This document shows positions 1-10,945 of a stretch of 64,000 bases of DNA, in pieces. This stretch comes from Streptomyces sp. NBC_01306 (GTDB lineage Bacteria > Actinomycetota > Actinomycetes > Streptomycetales > Streptomycetaceae), in contig NZ_JAPEPC010000001.1 of NCBI RefSeq assembly GCF_026340465.1, forward strand, positions 4,655,001 to 4,719,000, given 5' to 3'. The notes below the pieces were generated by a model that saw only the letters and a list, made by a program, of their open reading frames with translations, was not told where the DNA came from and made no database searches. Position 1 is the stretch's first letter. Each line of letters opens with the position of its first letter. The position numbers and the translations under genes were made by a program.

Positions 1-2238
<2,238 letters not shown>

Positions 2239-2313
2239 GTTGCTCGCGTCCACTGTGTTAGTTCTGAAATAACGAACGACTGTGTTGTATCCGGTGTTGG
2301 TTAATTTCATAGT

Positions 2314-2432
2314 GTTTCGGTGGTCATTGCGTTAGGGAAACGCCCGGTTACATTCCGAACCCGGAAGCTAAGCCTTTCAGCGCCGATGGTACTGCAGGGG
2401 GGACCCTGTGGGAGAGTAGGACGCCGCCGAAC
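2314..2432 (+). rRNA. 5S ribosomal RNA
   Basis: Begins GTTTCGGTGGTCATTGCG and ends AGGACGCCGCCGAAC, with the conserved middle CCGAACCCGGAAGCTAAG. Length about 119 nt is normal for Streptomyces. It lies about 75 nt after the 23S 3' end in the usual 16S-23S-5S order and is followed directly by a terminator. Ends may be off by one or two bases. Confidence 0.96.
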
Positions 2433-2440
2433 AATTTTTA

Positions 2441-2483
2441 GCCTCAACCCCGAGCTGTAATAGCTCGGGGTTGAGGCATTTTT
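2441..2483 (+). terminator. rRNA operon terminator
   Basis: A perfect 16-bp stem (GCCTCAACCCCGAGCT pairing with AGCTCGGGGTTGAGGC) with a 5-nt loop is followed by ATTTTT. It sits 9 nt after the 5S gene, so it ends the rRNA operon. One of only two canonical T-tailed terminators in the window (the other follows ssrA). Confidence 0.93.
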
Positions 2484-2832
2484 GCGTCCACGTGCAGTTC
2501 ACTCCCAGGCAGCCGGTACCTGGCCGCTGGCCTTCCCCCTTTCTGGAGTCGGTCTGCTGAGCCCTTCTGCCATGCGGTCGGGCTAACTCCTTCCTGGGCC
2601 CTGTGCGCCGGCCTGGAACCCTCGTACCTCGTACCTCGTACCTCGTACACAGCGTCCAAGGTGCCCGCGCGTGCTGCCCCCGTCCGGCTCGCTGAGGTGC
2701 AGGTGTGCCTGGTCGTCGGCGATGCGGCCGCCGTATGGGACGTCTCGTCGAGGCTCCGACGACGAGAGCCCCAGCGCGCCCACTGGGGGCTTGCTGGGGC
2801 TCTTCGAAGAGGAGTGCCGGTACCGCGGCGGG
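2484..2832. other. Intergenic spacer between rRNA operon and convergent gene
   Basis: No gene is supported in these 349 bases. The only structure seen is a tandem heptamer array at 2620-2647. Open frames across it are extensions or shadows of neighbouring genes and lack a ribosome-binding site. Confidence 0.6.
2620..2647. repeat. Four tandem copies of the heptamer CCTCGTA
   Basis: CCTCGTA is repeated four times without interruption (28 bp). A 7-bp unit is out of frame with any coding sequence, and the array is in non-coding DNA between the rRNA terminator and the stop of the convergent membrane gene. It is likely replication slippage; no function can be read from it. Confidence 0.9.
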
Positions 2833-4080
2833 TCAGCTCCCGGAGGGTTCGTAGCCGGGTACGCCCGCGGATCGTGCGAGGTCGATGTCGAGTGCCTCGC
2901 GGCGGATGCGCTGGTCGACGTAGAGGAGCACCGTCACGCCGGCGGTGAAGGGGTAGGTGAGCGCCGCCGTGAGCGTCGCGCCGATGCCGCTGATGATCAG
3001 GTACGGCCAGCCGAACTCCGGAGCCCTGCTGGAGACAAGGTCGCTGACGCTCTTGCCGTCGGCCATCGTGGCGGCCGCGTTGAACGGCAGATCGATGAGT
3101 CCCGAGACGAGGGCGGTCAGCAGCAGAGTCAGCAGTGTGATCCCGAAGATGCGCCACCAGACGCCCTTCACCAGCTTCGCCGAGCGGCGCAGCGCCGCCG
3201 CGATGCCCTGTCGCTCCAGCATCAGTGCGGGTCCGGCCAGGCTGAAGCAGATCCACAGCCAGACGACCACGACGACCGCGGCGAGCCCGCCGAGGGCGGC
3301 GAGTCCGGCACCCTCGGAGCCACCGACCAGGAGGCCGGGAAGAAGACCGACCGTCATCACCGCGGCGTAGGCGACGGGCAGCAGCAGGCTCAGCCCCACC
3401 AACCGGGAGAGCTGAGGCCTGGCCTCGCGCCAGGCGTCGGCGAGCGTCACCGGGCGGCCCAGCACGGAGCGGCTGACGACCATGGTCAGTACCGCGGTGG
3501 TGAAGATCGTCCCGATCAGCGTGATCGCGTACAGCGGTCCCAGGCCGATCAGGGTCGTCCGCAGCGAGTCCACGCTCTGGTGCAGCTGCTCTGTGGGGCC
3601 GGCCCCGCTGTCGATCTGGGTGGGCTCGGGGAGCAGGTAGTGCTGGACGAGGATCGAGCAGAGCTGGACGGCGGCTGCCACGCCGATCGTGAGGCCGAGT
3701 GCCGTGCGCCAGTGGGCGCGCATCGTCGACACCGCGCCGTCGAGGATCTCTCCCACGCCGAGCGGCCTGAGCGGGATGATGCCCGGCTTGGCCACGACCG
3801 GCTGCTGATATCCCCAGCCGTTCTGCGGCGGTCCGCCCCAGCCGGTGTTCTGCCGGCCGCCGCCGTTACCGGACTGCGCGCGCGGGCCCCGGCGGGACGT
3901 CTGCTGCGGTGGTACGGGAGCCGGGCTCGGCGGAGTCCACTGCGCGGCAGGCGGCTGATTGCTGGACCACTTCGGAGCGGCTTCTCCCTGGCCGGTCGGC
4001 TCGGCGGGGCGGGGGACGCCCGGCTCCTGTCCGTCGGAGGGGGCGGATCCGGGCGAGGCCCAGCCCGGAGAGTCGTTCAT
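2833..4080 (-). CDS. Multi-pass membrane protein, GPDPase-membrane-domain type
   Basis: A 415-residue protein. Residues 1-95 are a Pro/Gly/Gln/Trp-rich, probably disordered cytoplasmic tail. The motif around 98-112 (PGIIPLRPLGVGEILDGA) is typical of the actinobacterial family related to the glycerophosphodiester phosphodiesterase membrane domain. About six hydrophobic segments follow (near 130-152, 185-208, 228-255, 262-286, 310-335 and 365-395). No catalytic phosphodiesterase domain is present, so enzyme activity is not claimed. The start is set at the ATG preceded by GAAGGAGCGACA; the frame stays open upstream to 5073 but that part is antisense to mtnA. It is divergent from mtnA over a 156-bp gap. 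Function unknown; a membrane-organising or transport role is possible. Confidence 0.8.
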   Translation of the reverse strand: MNDSPGWASPGSAPSDGQEPGVPRPAEPTGQGEAAPKWSSNQPPAAQWTPPSPAPVPPQQTSRRGPRAQSGNGGGRQNTGWGGPPQNGWGYQQPVVAKPGIIPLRPLGVGEILDGAVSTMRAHWRTALGLTIGVAAAVQLCSILVQHYLLPEPTQIDSGAGPTEQLHQSVDSLRTTLIGLGPLYAITLIGTIFTTAVLTMVVSRSVLGRPVTLADAWREARPQLSRLVGLSLLLPVAYAAVMTVGLLPGLLVGGSEGAGLAALGGLAAVVVVVWLWICFSLAGPALMLERQGIAAALRRSAKLVKGVWWRIFGITLLTLLLTALVSGLIDLPFNAAATMADGKSVSDLVSSRAPEFGWPYLIISGIGATLTAALTYPFTAGVTVLLYVDQRIRREALDIDLARSAGVPGYEPSGS

Positions 4081-4236
4081 TGTCGCTCCTTCATCATGCC
4101 TGTCCGCCGCATGCCCGTCCGTGCGTCGAGGCAGCAGGTCGGCAGCCATCGTGTCATGCGGGGTGTGGCAGCGGAGCCGCTGCTGTATCTCCTTTGCACC
4201 TTCAATTGTCGGTGCCACACGGGGCAGACTGTGCGG

Positions 4237-5349
4237 ATGGCTGATCAGGACGAGCAAACCCCGCTGGGCGCGGGGCCGCCCATGCTTCCTTCGCTTCGCT
4301 GGGACGAGCCGCCCGAGGGGCCGGAGGGGCCGGTCGTCGTGCTGCTCGACCAGACTCGATTGCCCGGTGAAGAGGTCGAGCTGGTGTGCACGGATGTTCC
4401 CGCGCTGGTCCGGGCGATCCGGACACTCGCTGTCCGGGGGGCGCCGCTGCTCGGGGTCGCCGGGGGGTACGGGGTCGCGCTCGCGGCGGTACGGGGATAC
4501 GACGTGGAGGAGGCAGCGGCGCTCCTCGCGGGTGCGCGGCCCACGGCGGTGAACCTCGGGTACGGGGTGCACCGGGTGGCCGAGGTGTACCGGGCAGCTG
4601 TCCGGGGCGGTGCGGACACCGGTGCGGCGGCGGCGCTCGCCGAAGCCAGGGCGCTGCACCAGGAGGACGTCGAGGCCAGCCGGCAGATGGCGGTCCGGGG
4701 CCTGGAGCTCCTCGATGAGCTGCTGCCGGGCGGCGGGCACCGGATTCTGACACACTGCAACACCGGGGCGCTGGTCTCGGCCGGTGAGGGCACCGCTTTC
4801 GCCGTGGCGCTGGCGGCGCACCGCGCGGGCAGTCTGCGGCGGCTGTGGGTGGACGAGACGCGGCCACTGCTGCAGGGGGCGCGTCTGACGGCGTACGAGG
4901 CGGCCCGCAACGGGATGGCGTACACCCTGCTCACCGACAACGCGGCTGGTTCGCTCTTCGCGGCGGGCGAGGTGGATGCCGTGCTGATCGGTGCCGACCG
5001 GATCGCCGCTGACGGCTCCGTGGCCAACAAGGTGGGCAGCTATCCGCTGGCCGTGCTGGCCAAGTACCACCATGTGCCGTTCGTGGTCGTCGCTCCGACG
5101 ACCACGGTCGATCTGTCCACGCCGGACGGTGCGTCCATCGAGGTGGAGCAGCGTGCGGGCGGGGAGGTCACCGAGTGCGGCGGGGTGCCGGTGGCGCCGT
5201 TGGGGACGCAGGCGTACAACCCCGCGTTCGATGTCACACCCCCCGAGCTCGTGACGGCCGTCGTCACGGAATCGGGGATCGCATCCCCTGTCACCAGGGA
5301 CGCACTCACCGCATTGTGTGACAGGTCACGCCAGGTAACGATTAGCTAA
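4237..5349 (+). CDS. mtnA: S-methyl-5-thioribose-1-phosphate isomerase
   Basis: Converts 5-methylthioribose-1-phosphate to methylthioribulose-1-phosphate in the methionine salvage pathway (cytoplasm). The 370-residue product has the eIF2B-like fold signature: SLRW near 19-22, RGAPLLGVAGGYG near 68-79, and the two catalytic residues expected from B. subtilis MtnA, Cys174 in LTHCNTGAL and Asp254 in IGADRIAADGSVANK. Both are offset by the same 14 residues from the B. subtilis positions, so the family assignment is firm. The ATG at 4237 was chosen over a GTG two codons upstream; no clear Shine-Dalgarno is seen, so translation may be leaderless. It lies 15 bp upstream of mtrA, so read-through into the regulator genes is possible. 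Confidence 0.93.
   Translation: MADQDEQTPLGAGPPMLPSLRWDEPPEGPEGPVVVLLDQTRLPGEEVELVCTDVPALVRAIRTLAVRGAPLLGVAGGYGVALAAVRGYDVEEAAALLAGARPTAVNLGYGVHRVAEVYRAAVRGGADTGAAAALAEARALHQEDVEASRQMAVRGLELLDELLPGGGHRILTHCNTGALVSAGEGTAFAVALAAHRAGSLRRLWVDETRPLLQGARLTAYEAARNGMAYTLLTDNAAGSLFAAGEVDAVLIGADRIAADGSVANKVGSYPLAVLAKYHHVPFVVVAPTTTVDLSTPDGASIEVEQRAGGEVTECGGVPVAPLGTQAYNPAFDVTPPELVTAVVTESGIASPVTRDALTALCDRSRQVTIS
5325..5339. promoter_or_regulatory. Probable MtrA binding site in front of mtrA
   Basis: GTCAC-gccag-GTAAC: two GTnAC pentamers separated by 5 nt, the arrangement described for MtrA sites in Streptomyces. A further GTGAC lies at 5318-5322. The site overlaps the last codons of mtnA and ends 25 bp before the mtrA ATG, where it could mediate autoregulation. 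Sequence match is direct; binding is inferred. Confidence 0.6.
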
Positions 5350-5364
5350 TGGGATGATGTCGGT

Positions 5365-6042
5365 ATGAAGGGACGCGTCCTTGTCGTCGATGACGACACC
5401 GCACTGGCCGAGATGCTCGGCATTGTGCTGCGTGGTGAAGGTTTTGAGCCGTCATTTGTAGCGGACGGCGACAAGGCACTGGCTGCATTCCGTGAGGCCA
5501 AGCCGGACCTGGTGCTGCTCGATCTCATGCTGCCCGGACGGGACGGCATCGAGGTCTGCAGGCTGATCAGGGCCGAGTCAGGTGTGCCGATCGTGATGCT
5601 CACGGCGAAGAGCGACACAGTCGATGTGGTGGTGGGGCTCGAATCCGGGGCCGACGACTACATCGTCAAGCCGTTCAAGCCCAAGGAACTCGTCGCCCGT
5701 ATCAGGGCGAGGCTGAGGAGGTCGGAGGAGCCCGCGCCGGAACAGCTGGCGATCGGTGATCTGGTCATCGATGTGGCCGGTCACTCCGTGAAGCGGGAGG
5801 GGCAGTCGATCGCGTTGACCCCGCTGGAGTTCGATCTGCTGGTCGCGCTGGCCCGTAAGCCCTGGCAGGTGTTCACCCGCGAGGTGCTGCTGGAGCAGGT
5901 GTGGGGGTACCGCCATGCTGCGGACACCCGGCTGGTCAACGTGCACGTACAGCGGTTGCGCTCGAAGGTCGAGAAGGACCCCGAGCGGCCGGAGATCGTC
6001 GTGACCGTCCGCGGTGTCGGATACAAGGCCGGACCGAGCTGA
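5365..6042 (+). CDS. mtrA: Response regulator MtrA (OmpR/PhoB type)
   Basis: DNA-binding output of the MtrA-MtrB system, which in Streptomyces controls development and cell-wall related genes. The 225-residue protein has a receiver domain (acidic pocket Asp9-Asp11, phospho-acceptor Asp53 in LVLLDLMLPG, Thr80 and Lys102 in VKPF) and a C-terminal winged helix (about 130-225, ending VRGVGYKAGPS). Length and sequence match the highly conserved actinobacterial MtrA. Start ATG 5365; a GTnAC site pair lies just upstream. mtrB follows one base after the stop, so the two are co-transcribed. Confidence 0.97.
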   Translation: MKGRVLVVDDDTALAEMLGIVLRGEGFEPSFVADGDKALAAFREAKPDLVLLDLMLPGRDGIEVCRLIRAESGVPIVMLTAKSDTVDVVVGLESGADDYIVKPFKPKELVARIRARLRRSEEPAPEQLAIGDLVIDVAGHSVKREGQSIALTPLEFDLLVALARKPWQVFTREVLLEQVWGYRHAADTRLVNVHVQRLRSKVEKDPERPEIVVTVRGVGYKAGPS

Positions 6043-6043
6043 C

Positions 6044-8065
6044 ATGGCCCGCAGCAGCGCCGCTCCGGCGCCCGGGGAGCCGGGAGCACGGCCGGAGCGG
6101 GCTGCCGGAGCCGCGGTGAACGCGCCCCGGCTCACCGCACCGCCCGCGTCGTCAGGTCCGTCCGACGGCCGGGCGGCCGTGCTGCGCAGGTTCGGCGACC
6201 GTTTTCTGCGGGGTGGCCGGCTGCTCCAGGACGGAGCGCCCGGCGGTCATGTGCTGCGGCTCTTCGCGCGCTGGGTGCGCCGTCCGCTGCTTCCCGCTGT
6301 GCGCCTCTGGCGGCGGAACATCCAGCTCAGGGTGGTCGCGGGCACACTGCTGATGTCGCTGGGCGTGGTCCTGGTGCTCGGATTCGTCGTCATCGGCCAG
6401 GTGCGCAACGGTCTGCTGGACGCCAAGGGGAAGGCCGCGGTCAGTCAGGCCGCGGGTGGTTTCACGGTCGCCAAGGACAAGGCCAACGCGACGACGGTGT
6501 CCGACAGCGACTCCGCCGACACCGGGGCGGCCAGCAACTCCCGCCAGTGGCGAACCGACCTCGTGGCCCAGCTCGCCAGCGGCGGTCAGGGTGCGTACAA
6601 CGTGGTCACCCTCGCCCCGGCCTCCGAGGAGACGGGTGCGGGCAACGGCGGGGAGCGTACGTCCGGCCAGGTGAGCCCCGACAGCGTCTCCGAGAAGCTG
6701 CGCATGAGCGTCGACCAGGGCACCGCGCCGTACAAGACGTACACGGACATCAAGTACGTCGACGGGCGGGCGCCGGAGCCCGGTCTGGTCGTGGGGCAGC
6801 GTCTTGAGGACATCGACCACAAGCCGTACCAGCTCTACTACCTCTTCCCGCTCTCGCAGGAGGAGAAGACCCTCAGCCTGGTGAAGCGCACCCTGGCCAC
6901 CGCCGGGCTGTTCGTGGTGGTGCTGCTCGGGGCGATCGCCTGGTTCCTGGTGCGTCAGGTGGTCACGCCGGTGCGGATGGCCGCCGGGATCGCCGAACGG
7001 CTCTCTGCCGGGCGTCTCCAGGAGCGGATGAAGGTCACGGGCGAGGACGACATCGCCCGGCTCGGCGAAGCCTTCAACAAGATGGCGCAGAGCCTCCAGT
7101 TGAAGATCCAGCAGCTGGAGGAGCTGTCCCGGATGCAGCGCCGCTTCGTCTCCGATGTGTCGCACGAGCTGCGCACCCCGTTGACGACCGTACGGATGGC
7201 CGCCGACGTCATCCATGACGCGCGCAGCGACTTCGACCCGGTGACCGCTCGCTCGGCCGAGCTGCTCGGCGATCAGCTCGACCGTTTCGAGTCGCTGCTC
7301 GCGGATCTGCTGGAGATCAGCCGGTTCGACGCGGGCGCCGCTGCGCTGGAGGCGGAGCCGATCGACCTGCGGGAGACCGTGCGCCGGGTGATATCGGGTG
7401 CCGAGCCGCTCGCGGAGCGCAAGGGCAGCCGGATCCGCGTCGTCGGTGACGAGCAGCCAGTGGTCGCCGAGGTGGACGCGCGGCGGATCGAGCGTGTGCT
7501 GCGCAACCTCGTCGTCAATGCCGTGGAGCACGGCGAGGGCAACGATGTGGTGGTCCGCTTCGGTGTCGCGGGGGGCGCCGTCGCGATCGTCGTGCGCGAC
7601 TACGGTGTGGGGCTGAAGCCGGGCGAGGCGACCCGGGTCTTCAGCCGTTTCTGGCGGGCCGACCCGGCGCGGGCCCGTACGACCGGCGGCACCGGGCTCG
7701 GTCTGTCCATCGCCGTCGAGGACGCGCGGCTGCACGGTGGCTGGCTCCAGGCGTGGGGCGAGCCGGGTGGCGGTTCACAGTTCCGGCTGACCCTGCCGCG
7801 TACTGCGGACGAACCGCTGCGCGGCTCCCCGATACCGCTGGAGCCCGACGACTCGCGCCGCGCCCGCGCCACGCAGGCCGAGGCGGGGCGGCTGGTCGCG
7901 GTGCCGGCCCAGTCCGGTGCGGACCGTTCGCCGCTGCCGCCGCTGCCCCGTGCGATACCGGCCGACCCGACGGCACTGCCGGGCAGCGGTGCCCGGGTGG
8001 TGCCGAGGGCCGGTGACTGTGCAACGCAAGCTTCGGACCGGGAGGACACCGCCCGTGGGCGATGA
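6044..8065 (+). CDS. mtrB: Sensor histidine kinase MtrB
   Basis: Membrane sensor that phosphorylates MtrA. The 673-residue protein has a long cytoplasmic N-terminus, TM1 (about 97-119), an extracellular sensing region of about 165 residues, TM2 (about 284-305), HAMP (about 305-357), a HisKA box with His374 in DVSHELRTPL, and an ATPase domain with the N box (NLVVNAVEHG) and G boxes (GGTGLGLSIA). A poorly conserved tail of about 85 residues follows. The ATG at 6044 was preferred to an in-frame GTG at 6014 inside mtrA. Its end overlaps lpqB by 11 bp, indicating translational coupling in the order mtrA-mtrB-lpqB. Confidence 0.96.
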   Translation: MARSSAAPAPGEPGARPERAAGAAVNAPRLTAPPASSGPSDGRAAVLRRFGDRFLRGGRLLQDGAPGGHVLRLFARWVRRPLLPAVRLWRRNIQLRVVAGTLLMSLGVVLVLGFVVIGQVRNGLLDAKGKAAVSQAAGGFTVAKDKANATTVSDSDSADTGAASNSRQWRTDLVAQLASGGQGAYNVVTLAPASEETGAGNGGERTSGQVSPDSVSEKLRMSVDQGTAPYKTYTDIKYVDGRAPEPGLVVGQRLEDIDHKPYQLYYLFPLSQEEKTLSLVKRTLATAGLFVVVLLGAIAWFLVRQVVTPVRMAAGIAERLSAGRLQERMKVTGEDDIARLGEAFNKMAQSLQLKIQQLEELSRMQRRFVSDVSHELRTPLTTVRMAADVIHDARSDFDPVTARSAELLGDQLDRFESLLADLLEISRFDAGAAALEAEPIDLRETVRRVISGAEPLAERKGSRIRVVGDEQPVVAEVDARRIERVLRNLVVNAVEHGEGNDVVVRFGVAGGAVAIVVRDYGVGLKPGEATRVFSRFWRADPARARTTGGTGLGLSIAVEDARLHGGWLQAWGEPGGGSQFRLTLPRTADEPLRGSPIPLEPDDSRRARATQAEAGRLVAVPAQSGADRSPLPPLPRAIPADPTALPGSGARVVPRAGDCATQASDREDTARGR

Positions 8066-9971
8066 TCGTGGGGGCAGCCGCGGCGTACGGGGACTGAGGG
8101 CGTACGCCTGGCTCGGCTGCGGGGGCGTGCTGCTGGCGGGCTGTGCGTCGATGCCGAACAGCGGGGACATCGAAGCCGTCGATCCTTCGCAGCGCAGCGA
8201 CTCACAGGTCAAGGTGTATGCGGTGCCGCCGCGTGAGGGGGCCGCGCCGGCCGAGATCGTGGACGGTTTCCTGGAGGCGATGACCAGCGATGATCTGCAG
8301 TTCGCCACGGCCAGGAAGTATCTGACGAAGGAAGCGTCGCACAAGTGGGATCCGGGCGCGCGGACCACGGTGCTCGCCGACGGGCCCACGCGCCGGGCGA
8401 ATCCGGCCAACGACCGGGACGCTCCGCAGGTCTCCTCCACCTTCGAACTGAGCGGCACGGAAGTCGCCGTGGTCGACAAGCAGCACGCGTACCAGCCCGA
8501 CAAGGGCACGTACCGCAACTCCATCCATCTGGTGCATCAGAACGGCGGGTGGCGTATCGACGATCTGCCCGCCGGTCTGCTGCTCAGCCTCTCCGACTTC
8601 CAGCGCAACTATCACTCCGTCAACAAGTACTACTTCGCCTCGGTGCCGTCCGGGGCATCCGGGACGTCCGGGGGGTCGGGAGCGTCCGGTTCGCCCGGCG
8701 GCTCGTCCGGCCGCAACTGGCTTGTCGCCGACCCGGTCTATCTCCGTCAGGGCATCGACCCCGAGACGAGGATGGATCCACTGACGCAGACGGTCGCCTC
8801 TCTGCTGGACGGGCCGACCAACTGGCTGCGTCCTGTGGCGAATTCGCGCTTCCCGGTCGGAACGGCGCTCAAGAAGGGTGTCCGGGCCCTGACGCTCGAC
8901 GACCGTAACGGCCTCAAAGTGCCGCTCAACGAGAAGGCGTCGGGCGTCGGGCAGGGGCAGTGCCGGCAGATGGCGGCTCAACTGCTCTTCACGCTGCGCG
9001 ATGTGACGTCCATGCGGGTCGAGCAGGTGGAGCTGGAGCGTACGGACGGCTCGCAGCTGTGTGTGCTCAGCGCGGACCAGTCGCAGGAGTACGCGCCCGA
9101 CCACACATCGGGCAGTCCGGCCGGCGAGTACTTCGTGGATGCCAAGGGCCGGCTCGTACGGATGCAGGCCATCGGCGGTGACAGCTCGGGGAAGGCGGAT
9201 CCCGAGCCTGTCGAGGGTCCGCTCGGCACGGGCGCCAAGCCGCTGAGCACGGTTGCGGTGGCGCGCGACGAACGCCGCGCGGCGGGTGTGTCGAAGGACA
9301 GCAGCACGCTGTCCACTTCGTCGATCGTCTCCGGCGACGAAACGGCCGAGCAGCTGTACACCAGCCATGCGAAGCAGAAGAAGAACCGTCTGTCGGCCCC
9401 GAGTTGGGACGGATGCGGAGATCTCTGGGTGGCTGACCGGAACCCGGCGAATCCGCAGCTGCTGCGGTTCCCCGGCGGTTCGGGCGAGCCGCAGTCCGTC
9501 CCGGTACTGGGGCTGGACGGCGCGCATATCGCCGGGCTGCGGATGTCGTCCGACGGGGTACGGATCGCGCTGCTGCTGACGAAGGACGGGCATACGACGC
9601 TGAAGGTGGGCCGGGTGGTCCGGCAGGGCAGCGCCGACAGCCCGACGGTCTCCGTCGTGGACGAACTGCGCCCGGCCGCACCGCAGATGGCGGATGTGAC
9701 GGCGGTGTCCTGGGCGGGGCGCAGCCGGCTCGTGGTGGTCGGCAAGGAGGCCGGCGGGGTGCAGCAGGTGCGCTATATGCAGGCGGACGGTTCGGTCTCC
9801 GGTGTGAACCCGCTGCCGGGCGCCAACCGGATCACCGCCGTCGCCGCTTCGGACGACGACAGGCTGCCGCTGATGGCGCTCTCGGACGAGGACGGAATTG
9901 TGCGTCTTCCCCCGCGTGCGAATTGGAAAACCGTGGTGGAGGAAGGGAAGTCGCCGGTCTATCCCGGATAG
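8055..9971 (+). CDS. lpqB: Lipoprotein LpqB, MtrAB accessory protein
   Basis: LpqB is the extracytoplasmic lipoprotein partner of MtrB; in mycobacteria it modulates MtrA phosphorylation. The 638-residue product starts at a GTG preceded by GGAGGA 8 nt upstream and overlaps mtrB. A short signal peptide ends in a lipobox LLAGC (Cys30). A GerMN-like region (roughly 170-330) is followed by a beta-propeller-like C-terminal half rich in short beta repeats. A Gly/Ser-rich stretch near 195-215 looks like a local linker insertion. It is the last gene of the operon; an inverted repeat follows 19 bp after the stop. Confidence 0.94.
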   Translation: MGDDRGGSRGVRGLRAYAWLGCGGVLLAGCASMPNSGDIEAVDPSQRSDSQVKVYAVPPREGAAPAEIVDGFLEAMTSDDLQFATARKYLTKEASHKWDPGARTTVLADGPTRRANPANDRDAPQVSSTFELSGTEVAVVDKQHAYQPDKGTYRNSIHLVHQNGGWRIDDLPAGLLLSLSDFQRNYHSVNKYYFASVPSGASGTSGGSGASGSPGGSSGRNWLVADPVYLRQGIDPETRMDPLTQTVASLLDGPTNWLRPVANSRFPVGTALKKGVRALTLDDRNGLKVPLNEKASGVGQGQCRQMAAQLLFTLRDVTSMRVEQVELERTDGSQLCVLSADQSQEYAPDHTSGSPAGEYFVDAKGRLVRMQAIGGDSSGKADPEPVEGPLGTGAKPLSTVAVARDERRAAGVSKDSSTLSTSSIVSGDETAEQLYTSHAKQKKNRLSAPSWDGCGDLWVADRNPANPQLLRFPGGSGEPQSVPVLGLDGAHIAGLRMSSDGVRIALLLTKDGHTTLKVGRVVRQGSADSPTVSVVDELRPAAPQMADVTAVSWAGRSRLVVVGKEAGGVQQVRYMQADGSVSGVNPLPGANRITAVAASDDDRLPLMALSDEDGIVRLPPRANWKTVVEEGKSPVYPG

Positions 9972-9989
9972 GCGGCTGTCCGGGACGGA

Positions 9990-10022
9990 CCGGCTATCCG
10001 GAGGCGGCTTCCGGATAGCCGG
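9990..10022 (+). terminator. Likely terminator of mtrA-mtrB-lpqB
   Basis: Perfect 12-bp inverted repeat CCGGCTATCCGG / CCGGATAGCCGG with a 9-nt loop, 19 bp after the lpqB stop. There is no T-run, as is common for Streptomyces terminators. Several extra CCGGATAG-like motifs surround it. Confidence 0.6.
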
Positions 10023-10093
10023 ATAGCTTCCGGAAGGCTTCGGAAGGGCTTCGGGTGGCTTCGGCATTGTTGCTGGACCGCTGCCGGATGATC

Positions 10094-10143
10094 GCCGGAT
10101 GGCGCTGGACAGTTGTATCCGGATGACCGCTGGACAGTTGTAT
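10094..10143. repeat. Two 25-bp direct repeats upstream of comF-like gene
   Basis: The 16-mer CGCTGGACAGTTGTAT occurs at 10103-10118 and 10128-10143, each preceded by CCGGATG. The whole unit is about 25 bp, duplicated in tandem, and lies 80 bp upstream of the next ATG. It could be a duplicated operator or a slippage product. Confidence 0.8.
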
Positions 10144-10222
10144 GCGGCAGGTGTCCGTGGCCGTCCGCCCCGGTTATCCACAGGGGTGGCCGGAAGCTCC
10201 GTTGCTTGGCAGAGTAGAGGCC

Positions 10223-10945
10223 ATGAGGGGGTGGTGGCAGGAAATCTCCGAAGTGGTGCTGCCGAGCGCATGCGGAGGCTGCGGAAGATCTCGTACGGCG
10301 CTCTGCGCGGAATGCGCCGAGGCTCTCTGCGGCGGTCCGGTGCGCAGGGCCAGACCGGATCCCGAGCCGCCGGGGCTGCCGGCGGTGTGGGGTGCCGCGG
10401 CGTACGAGGACGCGGTGCGGGCGGTGCTGCTCGCGCACAAGGAGCGGGGCGCGCTGGGGCTGGCGGGGGTGCTCGGCCGTGCGCTCGCCACGGCGGTGCG
10501 GGCCGCGGCAGGGCGGAGCGCGGGTGAGGGGACGCTGCTGCTCGTCCCGGTGCCCTCGTCGCGCGGTGCGGTGCGGGCCCGGGGGCATGACGCGGGCCGC
10601 CGGATCGCCTGTGCCGCCTCGGCCGAGCTGCGCAGGAGCGGTACACCGGCGCGGATGCTGGGGGCGCTCAGACAGCGGCGTGCGGTGGCCGACCAGGCGG
10701 GTCTGGATGCCCCGCAGAGGCTGGCGAATCTCTCGGGTGCACTCGAAGTGGTGCCTGGGGGCGTAGGGCTGCTGGACGGGGGCAGGGTGGTGTTGGTGGA
10801 CGATCTCATGACGACCGGAGCATCACTCGTGGAGGCCGCGCGTGCTGTACGGGCAGTGCCCGGCCGGGAATTCGCCGGAGCCATGGAACCGGTGGCCGCG
10901 GTCGTCGCCGCACCGCCGTTGTCTTTCGAAATAAACCGGAACTGA
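10223..10945 (+). CDS. ComF-family phosphoribosyltransferase-like protein
   Basis: A 240-residue protein with an N-terminal zinc-ribbon-like Cys set (Cys17, Cys20, Cys28, Cys31) and a C-terminal PRTase domain with the PRPP loop VVLVDDLMTTGAS (about 188-200) and the RGHD motif typical of ComF. ComF proteins act in DNA uptake in competent bacteria, but actinobacterial homologues have no proven role. It starts at an ATG with a nearby AGAGG; the frame extends upstream to 10142 without a good ribosome-binding site. It stands alone between lpqB and hpf, the usual place in Streptomyces. Confidence 0.85.
   Translation: MRGWWQEISEVVLPSACGGCGRSRTALCAECAEALCGGPVRRARPDPEPPGLPAVWGAAAYEDAVRAVLLAHKERGALGLAGVLGRALATAVRAAAGRSAGEGTLLLVPVPSSRGAVRARGHDAGRRIACAASAELRRSGTPARMLGALRQRRAVADQAGLDAPQRLANLSGALEVVPGGVGLLDGGRVVLVDDLMTTGASLVEAARAVRAVPGREFAGAMEPVAAVVAAPPLSFEINRN

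Noticed and set aside
2671-4236. N-terminal extension of mtnA by more than 500 codons
   Set aside because: The extension is antisense to a membrane protein gene; MtnA homology starts near 4237.
6014-6043. GTG start of MtrB inside mtrA
   Set aside because: The ATG right after the mtrA stop fits the family better and keeps the overlap minimal.
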